From positions 45,644-109,643 of the forward strand of contig JAKAEJ010000001.1 of the NCBI GenBank assembly GCA_021818335.1: 64,000 bases of DNA, given 5' to 3'. Source of the DNA: Pseudomonadota bacterium. GTDB taxonomy: Bacteria > Pseudomonadota > Gammaproteobacteria > Xanthomonadales > Rhodanobacteraceae. A program made the translations under genes and the position numbers. The notes under the pieces are model-generated. The model had not been told where the DNA came from and did not search any database. It saw nothing but the letters and a program-made list of their open reading frames with translations. This document shows positions 9,404 to 17,372 of this stretch, piece after piece. How positions within the stretch are numbered: position 1 is the first letter of the stretch; each line of letters opens with the position of its first letter.

Positions 9404-9594
9404 TCAGCGCGCGCGCTGGAACACCAGGTGCACGCTGAGATCGGGGTTTTCTGCGTGCACGATCTGCAGAACGCCCAGCCCTCGCGCCCGGCGTCGTTCA
9501 ATGCCGTCTGCAGCGCGTCGTCGGCGATGCCGCCGATGAAGGTGCGCTTGAGTCGGATCACGCGATACTCGTAGCGGGTGTCGTTATCGGTCAT
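9404..9594 (-). pseudogene. DUF4177-like small protein, single-base frameshift
   Basis: The first 40 residues (MTDNDTRYEYRVIRLKR...LNDAGREGW) match the DUF4177 pattern, in which the invariant EGW is followed by a hydrophobic strand. Here the frame after GW runs into a Cys/Ser-rich tail, while the next frame gives VLQIVHAENPDLSVHLVFQ and a stop at 9404. Restoring one base near 9469-9474 yields a 63-residue protein of family length. The lesion may be genuine or a base-calling error. It lies between the ribbon-helix-helix gene and the hydrolase gene, on the same strand. Confidence 0.75.
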
Positions 9595-9637
9595 CTCGGA
9601 TGTTCCGATGCGGATCAAAAGAGGCCGCGGCGCAGAC

Positions 9638-9814
9638 TCAAGGCTGCGGCTTGCGCTTGCCTTTCGGCAGGCGTCCGGCCTGGCGCAGCGCCTCGCGCAG
9701 CACGTATTCGATCTGCGCGTTGAGGCTGCGCAACTCGTCGTCGGACCAGCGCTGCACCGCCGCCATGATTTCGGCGTTGATGCGCAGTGGATAGGCTTTT
9801 TTAGCGTCGTTCAT
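9638..9814 (-). CDS. Arc-type ribbon-helix-helix DNA-binding protein (58 aa)
   Basis: A 58-residue gene short enough to be missed by automated calling. The protein starts [16 protein letters not shown], a typical Arc/MetJ beta strand (YPLRIN), followed by helices [31 protein letters not shown] and a basic tail GKRKPQP. The [14 protein letters not shown] segment is the conserved Arc helix 2. It overlaps the upstream membrane-protein gene by 14 bases, so it is translated from the SPFH operon. I infer it is an autorepressor acting on the paired GATATC sites in front of the SPFH gene. No toxin partner is visible. Confidence 0.85.
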   Translation of the reverse strand: MNDAKKAYPLRINAEIMAAVQRWSDDELRSLNAQIEYVLREALRQAGRLPKGKRKPQP

Positions 9815-10172
9815 GCCGGCCTGGGGGTGAAACCGGATAACGCCGTGCGATGCGCGGCACGCCGATCACCAGCGCGATGACCATCAGCACCGCCGGCGTC
9901 GCCGTGGTCAGCGCCAGCCAGGGCACGATCTCGCGTGGCACGACGGCCAGCGCCGTCGAAGTTGCCAGCATCACCAGGCCCATCAGGTACAGCCAACGCG
10001 CCACATAGCGACCCACCGCGTGCTGCCCTTCGAGCGCGACCTGGTTCCAGTCGATGATGCCGTGCGCCAGCCCGACCGGGCCGCCGCGCCGGATCAGGGC
10101 AACCACGATGAACAGCAGCACGCCCGTCAGCGCGAGCGGGAGTGCGTTGAGCAGGTGTGGCAGCGCCGTCAT
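9801..10172 (-). CDS. small membrane protein of the SPFH operon (123 aa)
   Basis: A 123-residue protein with three hydrophobic segments (about 5-27, 60-80 and 86-108) joined by the loop [27 protein letters not shown]. No known catalytic motif. GGAG lies 8 bases before the ATG. Its 3' end overlaps the ribbon-helix-helix gene. It probably partners the SPFH protein in the membrane; this is inferred from operon position only. Confidence 0.8.
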   Translation of the reverse strand: MTALPHLLNALPLALTGVLLFIVVALIRRGGPVGLAHGIIDWNQVALEGQHAVGRYVARWLYLMGLVMLATSTALAVVPREIVPWLALTTATPAVLMVIALVIGVPRIARRYPVSPPGRHERR

Positions 10173-10244
10173 GCCCCTGTCTCCGGGTAACGGCCCGATC
10201 GGCCGTGAACGCAGTGTCGTGTCCGGACGATCCGGGCGTGGTGC

Positions 10245-11111
10245 TCAGCCACTGTAGAGCGTGCCGGCGTTGACCACCGGCTGTGTGGCGCGATCGCCGC
10301 ACAGCACCACCAGCAGGTTGGCGACGATGGCCGCCTTGCGTTCCGGGTCCAGCTCCACCACGCCATCGACTTCGAGGCGCTTCAGCGCCATCTGCGCCAT
10401 GCCCACCGCGCCCTCGACGATGCGCTCGCGCGCAGCGACGATGGCATTGGCCTGCTGCCGCTGCAGCATCACCTGCGCGATCTCCGGCGCGTAGGCCAGG
10501 TGGCTGATGCGCGCTTCGATCACCATGAGCCCAGCTTTCTCCAACCGCGCCTGGATCTGCTCGCGCAGGTGCTGGTTTACCTCCTCGCCGTGGCTGCGCA
10601 GCGAAGGGCGCTGGTCGTGCGAGTCGTAGGCGTAGTTTTGCGCCATCTGCCGCAGCGCCGACTCGCTCTGGATCTTCAGGAAGCTCTCGTAGTCCTGCAC
10701 CTCGAACACCGCTTCGTAGGACTCGACCACCTGCCATACCACCACCGCGGCGATCTCGATGGGGTTGCCATCGGCGTCGTTGACCTTGAGCTTGTCGGAG
10801 TCGAAATTGCGCACGCGCAGGCTGAGCGCACGCCTGGAATAGAACGGATTGGTCCAGCGTAGTCCCGGCTCGCGCACGCTGCCGGCATAGCGCCCGAATA
10901 ACTGCAGCACGCGCGCCTCGTTGGGCTGCACCTGGAAGAACCCGCCGAGCAGGAACAGCCACAGCACGCTCAACGCGACCGGCAGGACGATACCCGCAGG
11001 ATCGGCGTCTTTCAGGACGGCGAACCACCACCATGCCAGCAGCAGGCCAGCAACGATCAGCGCCAGCAGCGTGGCGATGCCCGGCAGCGAAAACCCCTTG
11101 CGTTCGTTCAC
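10245..11111 (-). CDS. SPFH/Band 7 domain membrane protein
   Basis: A 288-residue protein. Two membrane helices (about 9-31 and 41-59) are followed by an SPFH domain: FFQVQPNEARVLQLFGRYAGSVREPGLRWTNPF, NPIEIAAVVVWQV, EKAGLMVIEARISHLAYAPEIAQVMLQRQQANAIVAAR. The last ~60 residues form a helical oligomerisation tail. SPFH proteins form ring- or cage-like membrane scaffolds that often control proteases. The start codon is GTG at 11111 with AAGGAGG at 11117-11123. It is the first gene of a five-gene minus-strand operon. No NfeD-type partner is encoded nearby, which is unusual for stomatin-like proteins. Confidence 0.9.
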   Translation of the reverse strand: MNERKGFSLPGIATLLALIVAGLLLAWWWFAVLKDADPAGIVLPVALSVLWLFLLGGFFQVQPNEARVLQLFGRYAGSVREPGLRWTNPFYSRRALSLRVRNFDSDKLKVNDADGNPIEIAAVVVWQVVESYEAVFEVQDYESFLKIQSESALRQMAQNYAYDSHDQRPSLRSHGEEVNQHLREQIQARLEKAGLMVIEARISHLAYAPEIAQVMLQRQQANAIVAARERIVEGAVGMAQMALKRLEVDGVVELDPERKAAIVANLLVVLCGDRATQPVVNAGTLYSG

Positions 11112-11130
11112 GGCGTCCTCCTTCGTTTCC

Positions 11131-11159
11131 TTTATATTGATATCACTTAGATATCGTTA
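11131..11159 (-). promoter_or_regulatory. SPFH operon promoter with paired GATATC operator
   Basis: Two GATATC hexamers (11139-11144 and 11150-11155) lie 11 bp apart, one helical turn, directly upstream of a TATAAA -10 element (minus strand, 11131-11136) and 20 bp from the GTG start's Shine-Dalgarno. There is no convincing -35 box. The 11-bp repeat fits an operator for a ribbon-helix-helix dimer pair, and such a protein is the third gene of the operon. Seen: the sites. Inferred: their use. Confidence 0.6.
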
Positions 11160-11240
11160 ATGCAAGCCCGTCGCGCTTGTCGGTCCAACCGGCGGTGCGG
11201 ACGAGAACACTGGATCCCGGCTCGGCGCTGCGCGCCGTCC

Positions 11241-11425
11241 GGGATGACGTCGAATGAGAGGGGCGCCTCCGGAGTTACGCCGAATGAGGAAATACACCGG
11301 CAGGGATGACCTCGAACGAGAGGAGCGCCGCTCAGGATGGCATCAGGAAGCGGGGGCGCTGTCCGCGAGGACACCAAATGGGAGGAGACGTCGGCAGGGA
11401 TGACGTAATTGAGGGGCACGCCGTC
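11241..11425. repeat. degenerate tandem repeat, ~31-bp period, about six units
   Basis: Units begin near 11241, 11271, 11303, 11334, 11366 and 11397. The core is GGGATGACGTCGAATGAGAG in unit 1; units 3 and 6 keep GGGATGAC, units 1 and 2 keep CGAATGAG, and units 4 and 5 are more decayed. Spacing of 30-32 bp is constant. The composition (purine-rich on the plus strand) differs from the flanking genes. It resembles a decayed tandem array of the intergenic 'GGGATGACG' repeats common in proteobacteria. Confidence 0.6.
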
Positions 11426-11477
11426 CGCGGTGCACCTCCGGAAAATCGCAATGCGCTCGTCCCGAGCGCCGAGACGA

Positions 11478-12674
11478 TCAGCCCGGCGGCTCGGTGCACT
11501 CGATTTGGATGGCCGCGGCGGCGGCGCGCACCTTGGTGCGTGCCTGCTCCACGTCGAGCCCGCGCGCCAGCGTCACCGCCATGCGGCGGCGACCCTTGAT
11601 CTCCGGCTTGCCGAAAATGCGCAACTGCGTATCCGGCTCGCGCAAGGCCTCGGCGATGCCGTGGTAGCGCGGCGCACGACCGCCGCCCTCGGCCAGCACC
11701 GCGCAGGATGCGCTGGGGCCGAACGCGCGCAGCGCGGGAATGGGCAGGCCGAGAATGGCGCGCGCGTGCAGCGCGAATTCGGAAAGATCCTGCGACACCA
11801 GCGTCACCAGGCCGGTGTCATGCGGGCGCGGACTGACCTCGGAGAAGATCACCTCCGCGCCGCGCACGAAAAACTCCACCCCGAACACGCCGCGACCGCC
11901 CAGCGCGCCGGTGATGGCGGCCGCCTGCCGCTGCGCCGCGGCCAGGGCGGCCGCCTTCATCGCCTGCGGCTGCCACGACTCGCGGTAGTCGCCGTCCTCC
12001 TGACGATGGCCGACGGGGTCGCAGAACAGCGTGCCGCCGGCGTGGCGCACGGTCAGCAGGGTGATCTCGAAGTCGAATTCCACGAAACCCTCGACGATCA
12101 CCCGCCCCTGTCCGGCACGGCCGCCCTGTTGCGCGTAGGCCCAGGCGCGATCGCGGTCGGCCGGACCTCGCACCACGCTCTGCCCCTTGCCGGAAGAACT
12201 CATCACCGGCTTGACCACGCAGGGATAGCACAGCGCATCCACCGCCGCGTCGAACTCGGCGCGCGTTCCGCAGAACCGGTAGGGCGAGGTGGGCAGGCCC
12301 AATTCCTCGGCGGCGAGGCGGCGGATGCCCTCGCGGTCCATGGTCAGCCGCACCGCGCGCGCGGTGGGCACCACGGCATAGCCCTCGGTCTCGAGCCGCT
12401 CCAGCGTGGGCGTGTGGATGGCCTCGATCTCGGGCACGATCAGCGCGGGGCGCTCGCTTTCGACCACGCGGCGCAGCGCGGCGCCGTCGAGCATGTCGAT
12501 CACGTGGCTGCGGTGCGCCACCTGCATGGCCGGCGCGTGCGCGTAGCGATCCACCGCGATCACCTCGCAGGCCAGCCGCTGCAGCTCGATCGCCACCTCT
12601 TTGCCCAGCTCGCCCGCGCCCAGCAGCAGCACGCGGCACGCGGTGTCAGTATGTGGCGTACCGAAAGCGGTCAT
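11478..12674 (-). CDS. purT: formate-dependent phosphoribosylglycinamide formyltransferase (GAR transformylase 2)
   Basis: An ATP-grasp enzyme of purine synthesis that converts GAR, formate and ATP to formyl-GAR. The N-terminal domain starts [21 protein letters not shown] and continues [24 protein letters not shown]; the ATP-grasp part has [43 protein letters not shown] and [15 protein letters not shown] 12674 (MTAFGTPH) matches the E. coli PurT start; two upstream in-frame starts (12701, 12719) would add an unneeded leader. Length 398 residues is normal. Confidence 0.96.
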   Translation of the reverse strand: MTAFGTPHTDTACRVLLLGAGELGKEVAIELQRLACEVIAVDRYAHAPAMQVAHRSHVIDMLDGAALRRVVESERPALIVPEIEAIHTPTLERLETEGYAVVPTARAVRLTMDREGIRRLAAEELGLPTSPYRFCGTRAEFDAAVDALCYPCVVKPVMSSSGKGQSVVRGPADRDRAWAYAQQGGRAGQGRVIVEGFVEFDFEITLLTVRHAGGTLFCDPVGHRQEDGDYRESWQPQAMKAAALAAAQRQAAAITGALGGRGVFGVEFFVRGAEVIFSEVSPRPHDTGLVTLVSQDLSEFALHARAILGLPIPALRAFGPSASCAVLAEGGGRAPRYHGIAEALREPDTQLRIFGKPEIKGRRRMAVTLARGLDVEQARTKVRAAAAAIQIECTEPPG

Positions 12675-12741
12675 GGCGGAATCCGTTGCGGGCGAGGCCA
12701 TGATTGTACGTGCGCCCACCCGCCGCCCCGCCCGGCCGCGC

Positions 12742-13632
12742 TCAATAACCGCCCAGTTTCACCAGCAGGTGCTTGGCCAGATGCCCGTGCAGCCAGCCGA
12801 CGCCGCGCGCCAGATGCAGCACCACGAAGAACAGCAGCACGCCGCCCACCATCGAGCAAAGCAGCTGCCAGCCGTGCCAGAAATACTGCATGTTGTCGAT
12901 AGTGACCGGCGCGATGCCGAACTGCTGCAGCACTGGTACGGCGACCAGACCCAGGCTCACCGCCAGACCGGTGACTGCCACGGTGAAGTACGCGATGCCG
13001 AGCGGCAGCATCAGCAGCAGATACAGGAGCGTGCCCCAGGTGCGCGGGTCGGTGAACATGGCGCCGATGCGCTTGAGCAGCGGCAGCTCACGCGCCGATG
13101 CGGCCGGGCGCCGCGGCATGCGCACGCCCAGCATCACCTCGACCAGACGCCCCTCGACCAGCGCCAGCAGGCGCACGCTGGCGAAGAACAGGATGATGAA
13201 CGGGATGCCGACGATCAGTATGGCAAGGCCCGCCGAGAGGCCGAGCCCGGTCACCGTCCAGGTGAAGTAGAAGATGCCGGTGGCCAGCGCCAGCAACATG
13301 TAGAACAGCGCGCCATAAGTACGCGCGTCGGCGATCACGCCGAAGAAGCGCGCCAGTGCCCCGCGCGGCGCCTGTGGCCGCGGCGGACGCAGCGCGCGCT
13401 GTACCTTGATTTCGGTGTCGCGGTAAATCTCCGCGACCTCTTCCGGTGCACCGTAGCTACCGGCCACGCGCGCCAACATCGCCGCTTCGGTTTGCTCGGG
13501 ATGCTCGGCCAGTTCGCTGCGCAGGTGCTCCTCGGCGTCGAACAGCGCGTCCTGGATCATGGCCGGATCGGCGCCGGTGAGCGCCGCGCGCAACTGCTGC
13601 AGGTATTCGGCGATAGTGTTGGGCGTGGTCAT
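12742..13632 (-). CDS. HAAS/Sensor-domain membrane protein
   Basis: A 296-residue protein. The N-terminal ~70 residues ([17 protein letters not shown]...[10 protein letters not shown]...[13 protein letters not shown]) form the helical HAAS domain. Then comes a repeated four-helix membrane module: [21 protein letters not shown] and [22 protein letters not shown] are clear internal duplicates, as in the 'Sensor' family. HAAS proteins are commonly encoded beside PadR regulators. The start overlaps the PadR stop (ATGA). Role probably signalling or membrane stress; unproven. Confidence 0.85.
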   Translation of the reverse strand: MTTPNTIAEYLQQLRAALTGADPAMIQDALFDAEEHLRSELAEHPEQTEAAMLARVAGSYGAPEEVAEIYRDTEIKVQRALRPPRPQAPRGALARFFGVIADARTYGALFYMLLALATGIFYFTWTVTGLGLSAGLAILIVGIPFIILFFASVRLLALVEGRLVEVMLGVRMPRRPAASARELPLLKRIGAMFTDPRTWGTLLYLLLMLPLGIAYFTVAVTGLAVSLGLVAVPVLQQFGIAPVTIDNMQYFWHGWQLLCSMVGGVLLFFVVLHLARGVGWLHGHLAKHLLVKLGGY

Positions 13633-14045
13633 GCGTGCTCCCCTCCAAGAATGGTGTCGACGATGCGCCGCGCTGCGCGCCAGCGCGTGGTGCATTGCGC
13701 CAGGGCCTCGCGGCCCAGCGCGGTGATCCGGTAGTAGCGGCGCGGCGGCCCACTCAGCGATGGCTGCACCTCGCTGCTCAGCAGGGCCGCCGCCTCCAGC
13801 CCGCGCAGCACCGGATACAGCGCACCCTGCTTGCCGGTGAGCGCAGCGCCGGCGTCGCGCTCCAGGCGCTTGGCGATCTGGTAGCCGTAAAGTGGCTCGC
13901 CGGCGGCAAGCACGCCCAGCAACGTCAGCGCGGTGATGCCCGAAGCCAGTTCCTTGTCGAACTTTCGCACGAAAGCTTCCACGCCATTGGCATCGGCCGT
14001 GCCGGGAGCCCTTTCGTTCGGATGTCGTTCGGCAGCCACGGTCAC
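13629..14045 (-). CDS. PadR family transcriptional regulator
   Basis: A 138-residue winged-helix regulator: LTLLGVLAAGEPLYGYQIAKRL, GALYPVLRGLEAAALLSSE and GPPRRYYRITALGREAL are the PadR helix-turn-helix and wing. Start is GTG 14045, giving an unusually polar N-terminal tail of ~30 residues. It is coupled to the HAAS gene by ATGA. A long perfect palindrome directly upstream (14056-14097) is the probable autoregulatory operator. Confidence 0.92.
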   Translation of the reverse strand: MTVAAERHPNERAPGTADANGVEAFVRKFDKELASGITALTLLGVLAAGEPLYGYQIAKRLERDAGAALTGKQGALYPVLRGLEAAALLSSEVQPSLSGPPRRYYRITALGREALAQCTTRWRAARRIVDTILGGEHA

Positions 14046-14055
14046 GGCACCTGCT

Positions 14056-14097
14056 CGCTAGATCGAACTCAATACTATTGTTATTCTCGATCTAGCG
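14056..14097. promoter_or_regulatory. 11-bp perfect inverted repeat, candidate PadR operator
   Basis: The arms CGCTAGATCGA (14056-14066) and TCGATCTAGCG (14087-14097) are perfectly complementary and flank a 20-bp AT-rich spacer (AACTCAATACTATTGTTATT). It sits 10 bp before the GTG of the padR gene and about 110 bp before the divergent phosphoesterase gene. The AT-rich spacer in a GC-rich region suggests promoter DNA. Binding by this PadR is inferred from position and symmetry. Confidence 0.7.
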
Positions 14098-14210
14098 AAC
14101 ATGCCATAAGTCACGCCCGAGCAATGCCATTTCGATCCAGAGCGGAATCTTTCTGGCATCCACCTGTCACAGACCCGTTGCAGAATTGCCCCGCAATCAG
14201 AGGACCGCTC

Positions 14211-15320
14211 ATGAAATTCCGCGCCGCCATCGCCATCACGGCTTTCTTGCTTCTTGCTACGGCGGGGATCTCGCTGCCGCGGAGCGCGCGAGCGGAGTCT
14301 GCCGTCGCGCCCGTGCGCCACGTGTTCGTCGTCGTTCTCGAAAACGAGCCGTTCGGCATCACCTTCGGGCCCAAGTCGCTGGCACCCTACCTCGCGCACA
14401 CGCTGCCCGCGCAAGGGGCGCTCCTCAAGCAGTACTACGCCATCGGGCACAACAGCCTCGACAACTACATCGCCTTGATCAGCGGCCAGGCGCCTAATCC
14501 CGACACCCAGCATGACTGTCACCGTTACGTGCCTCTCAAACCTGGCAATCGCGGTCCGCATGGCCAGGCACTAGGAACGGGTTGCGTGTACCCGAAATGG
14601 GTCAAGACCCTGCCGGACCAACTGGAGGCGACGCATCTAACCTGGCGTGGCTACTTCCAAGACATGGGCAAGGATCCCTCGCGCGAGGCCATGACGTGTG
14701 CCCACGTACCACTCGGTGCCAAGGATTGGACCGAACTGGCCACTGGCAGTGACGAATACGCAGCAAAACACGATCCGTTCGTTTACTTCGCATCGATTGT
14801 CGACAATCGCCCGCGTTGCGACGCCCACGTCGTCAACCTCGACCACCTGCGAATGGACCTTCGCAGCATTGCCACCACGGCCAACTACAACTTCATCGTG
14901 CCCGATCTATGCGACGACGGCCACGACGCCCCCTGTGCCGACGGACAACCGGGTGGACTGGTCTCCGCGAACGCATGGCTCCGCAAATGGGTCCCGATCA
15001 TCACCGCCTCGCCCGCTTTCAAGAAGGATGGCCTGCTGCTGATCACCTTCGACGAAGGAGCGAGCGGCAATGCCTGCTGTGGCGAGCGCGGACAGCCCGG
15101 TGGACCGCGACCGGGCCGTTTTGGCCCCGGCGGTGGCCGTATCGGCGCCGTTGCGCTGTCGCCTTTCATCGTGCCCGGAACAGTTTCCGAGCATCGTTAC
15201 AATCACTACGCATTCCTTCGCACAGTCGAAGACTTCTTTGGGCTGACGCACCTCGGCTATGCGTCTGGCAAGGCTGTTCACCCGTTTGGCCGTGACGTAT
15301 TCACGGCCGTGCCGCGGTAG
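14211..15320 (+). CDS. secreted phosphoesterase (phospholipase C / acid phosphatase superfamily)
   Basis: A 369-residue protein with a signal peptide (KFRAAIAITAFLLLATAGISL, cleavage near SARAES). It shows the PF04185 phosphoesterase pattern: HVFVVVLENEPFGITFG with the metal-binding Glu-Asn, YYAIGHNSLDNYIALISGQ, NYNFIVPDLCDDGHD and LLITFDEG near the C-terminus. AGAGGA precedes the ATG. Members hydrolyse phosphomonoesters or phospholipids outside the cytoplasm; the substrate here is open. The following cyclophilin gene begins 18 bp downstream. Confidence 0.88.
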   Translation: MKFRAAIAITAFLLLATAGISLPRSARAESAVAPVRHVFVVVLENEPFGITFGPKSLAPYLAHTLPAQGALLKQYYAIGHNSLDNYIALISGQAPNPDTQHDCHRYVPLKPGNRGPHGQALGTGCVYPKWVKTLPDQLEATHLTWRGYFQDMGKDPSREAMTCAHVPLGAKDWTELATGSDEYAAKHDPFVYFASIVDNRPRCDAHVVNLDHLRMDLRSIATTANYNFIVPDLCDDGHDAPCADGQPGGLVSANAWLRKWVPIITASPAFKKDGLLLITFDEGASGNACCGERGQPGGPRPGRFGPGGGRIGAVALSPFIVPGTVSEHRYNHYAFLRTVEDFFGLTHLGYASGKAVHPFGRDVFTAVPR

Positions 15321-15337
15321 GAACCATCTCGACGACC

Positions 15338-16269
15338 ATGCGTCAGAAAAACCATCATCCGCGCCACGGCAAGGAAATGCGCTGGCCATGGCTGGCGATG
15401 CTGGCGCTGGCTTTTTCCACCCCGGTGGCGGCACGGGGCATGACGAGATCCTTGCGGATGCACCGTCTTCGGCCTGGCGCACTCTGAAACCGGACGACCT
15501 GCTTGTCATGCAGTTGCCGCAGGGACGCGTCGTGATTGAATTGGCGCCTCAATTCGCCCCCGATCACGTCGCTGCCATTAAACAACTTGCAGCCGCGCAC
15601 TACTGGGATGGACTGGCGATCACCCGAGTCCAGGATAATTTCGTCGTCCAGTGGGGCGACCCTGCTGCCGGTACGGCGCGCCAACACCCGCTGCCAGCGA
15701 ATCTGCCACGACTTCTGCCACCCGAATACACGCGGAGCACCCAGGACCTTGATTTCATGCGCCTGCAAGACGGCGACATTTATGCTCCCGCGGTCGGATT
15801 TGTCCGCGGATTCCCCGTTGGCGAGGATCCTCGCACCGGCCGCGCCTGGCTGTTGCACTGTTATGGCATGGTCGGCGTCGGCCGGGACGACCCGCCCGAT
15901 ACGGGTGATGGCACCCAGCTATATGCCGTCATTGGACAGGCGCCACGCCAACTCGACCGCAACCTCGCGGTCATCGGTCGCGTAGTCCAGGGGATGGACA
16001 TCCTTTCGGCGCTTCCACGGGGACGTGGTGCGCTTGGCGTGTACCGGAACGCCTCGCATCGCACGCCGATCATCAGCTTGCGCCTCGCAAGCTCCCAGCC
16101 AGCTGCCAACCAACCCCACCTTCAGGTGCTTCGCACGGCGTCGGCGACATTTGCAAACCTGCTGGCAAACCGTCGGCATCGTGCGAATTCATGGTTCGTC
16201 TATCGGCCTGACCGCGTTTCGGTATGCAACGTACCCTTGCCGGTCCGGTTCATCCCGCCCAAGCCTTGA
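15338..16269 (+). pseudogene. secreted cyclophilin-type peptidylprolyl isomerase, frameshifted after signal peptide
   Basis: ATG 15338 opens MRQKNHHPRHGKEMRWPWLAMLALAFSTPVAA, a clear signal peptide, but that frame stops soon after. The catalytic part (EILADAPSSAWRTL, LPQGRVVIELAPQFAPDHVAAIKQLA, DGLAITRVQDNFVVQWGDP, RNLAVIGRVVQGMDIL) lies in the next frame, open to 16269. A single lost base, most simply in the GGGG run near 15433-15438, joins the two. Family members in Xanthomonadales are periplasmic with exactly this domain order. Alternatively a signal-less form could start internally at an in-frame ATG. True lesion or sequencing error cannot be told from one sequence. Confidence 0.8.
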
Positions 16270-16514
16270 ATGGCGCTCGACCCACCAAATCCGTGAATCT
16301 TCCCGATGTTGCACGGTCAATGTACGCTGCGAAGCCCGACAGTACCCGGCAACTCGTGCACGCCTTTTCCAACCCGCCGTCATCGCACCTTGACCCGTTC
16401 ACCCAAATGACCGGCCGACACAACCTGGAGTGCGGCTCGTGGCCACGCGCATCCAGGCATTGGCGCAGATGCACGCACGGGATGAGGGCAGGACGTCCAC
16501 CGGGCATAGAACGC

Positions 16515-17372
16515 ATGCGAGCTCTGTGCGCCATTGCATTGGCGGCCATCACGCTGACAGCCGCCTGCACCGCAGAAGCCGCATCAAAGCCGGCGCACTG
16601 CATCTCTCCCGGCAATCCGGGCTACGCCCTGACCTACCGTCCGGCGAACATTGCAGGACATCCAGAATTGAACCGCGGCGACGCGAATGCCCTGCTGGAT
16701 CTCGCAGGAATTGGCCGAAGCGTGGGTCGCTTGGCTGGCGATGGTTCGCACTGGCTGACGCTGAAGTGGCTGCGAGCCCGCGCCGAACATGGTGATCGAA
16801 CTGCGCAGTACGAACTCGGCGTTCGCCATGCACTCGGCCAAGGAGTCCGGCGGAGCGATGCGCGCGCGGCACAGTGGTTCCGCGCAGCAGCGGCCCAGGG
16901 GGACCCCGCGGCAGCCAATGACCTGGGGGTGCTGGCCGCGGAAGGCAGCGGCGTGCCGCAAAGCTACAGCAACGCGCAGCGATGGTTCGAGGCCGCCGCG
17001 CGCCGTGGCTTTCCCCAAGCGCAGTACAACTTGGGCGTATTGTTCGCGCGTGGCAAGGGCGTGCCGCGGTCATCGGTACTTGCCGCAGTCTGGTTCAAGC
17101 GGGCGGCAGAACAGGGGCTCGCGCAAGCGCAACAGGCGCTCGCTGGCGTGCTGGCACAAGGCGCACCCGGGATACAACGCGATGCGCCCACCGCCTACTT
17201 CTGGCTTGTCCTCGTCAAGGCAGCCATGCCCATGGCTGACCCACGATTGGGTTGCCTGAAGCTGCAAATGCGAGGTCTGGAATCACAAATCGGATTCACC
17301 GCCACGAAAGCCGCGCAACAAGCCGCTCTTTCGTGGTGGCGGGCACACCGAGCGCTTCATGCAACCCCATGA
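16515..17372 (+). CDS. secreted Sel1-like repeat protein
   Basis: A 285-residue protein with a signal sequence (ALCAIALAAITLTAACTAEAA; the internal Cys might be a lipobox). About four Sel1 repeats follow: AQYELGVRHALGQGVRRSDARAAQWFRAAA, AANDLGVLAAEGSGVPQSYSNAQRWFEAAA, AQYNLGVLFARGKGVPRS and AQQALAGVLAQGAPGI. Such repeats mediate protein contacts in the periplasm. The start ATG 16515 is chosen because it begins the signal peptide. It ends overlapping the CAAX-protease gene (ATGA). Confidence 0.85.
   Translation: MRALCAIALAAITLTAACTAEAASKPAHCISPGNPGYALTYRPANIAGHPELNRGDANALLDLAGIGRSVGRLAGDGSHWLTLKWLRARAEHGDRTAQYELGVRHALGQGVRRSDARAAQWFRAAAAQGDPAAANDLGVLAAEGSGVPQSYSNAQRWFEAAARRGFPQAQYNLGVLFARGKGVPRSSVLAAVWFKRAAEQGLAQAQQALAGVLAQGAPGIQRDAPTAYFWLVLVKAAMPMADPRLGCLKLQMRGLESQIGFTATKAAQQAALSWWRAHRALHATP

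Larger units (their letters stand above)
11112..11477. other. 366-bp gene-free region between SPFH operon and purT
   Basis: It holds the SPFH promoter at its left end and a periodic repeat tract (11241-11425) in the middle. I see no coding sequence with a credible start, composition or family match, and no clear rho-independent terminator for purT. Confidence 0.7.

Noticed and set aside
9638..10172. Toxin-antitoxin module (Arc-type protein plus partner)
   Set aside because: The overlapping gene encodes a three-helix membrane protein with no toxin motif, and the operon continues with unrelated genes.
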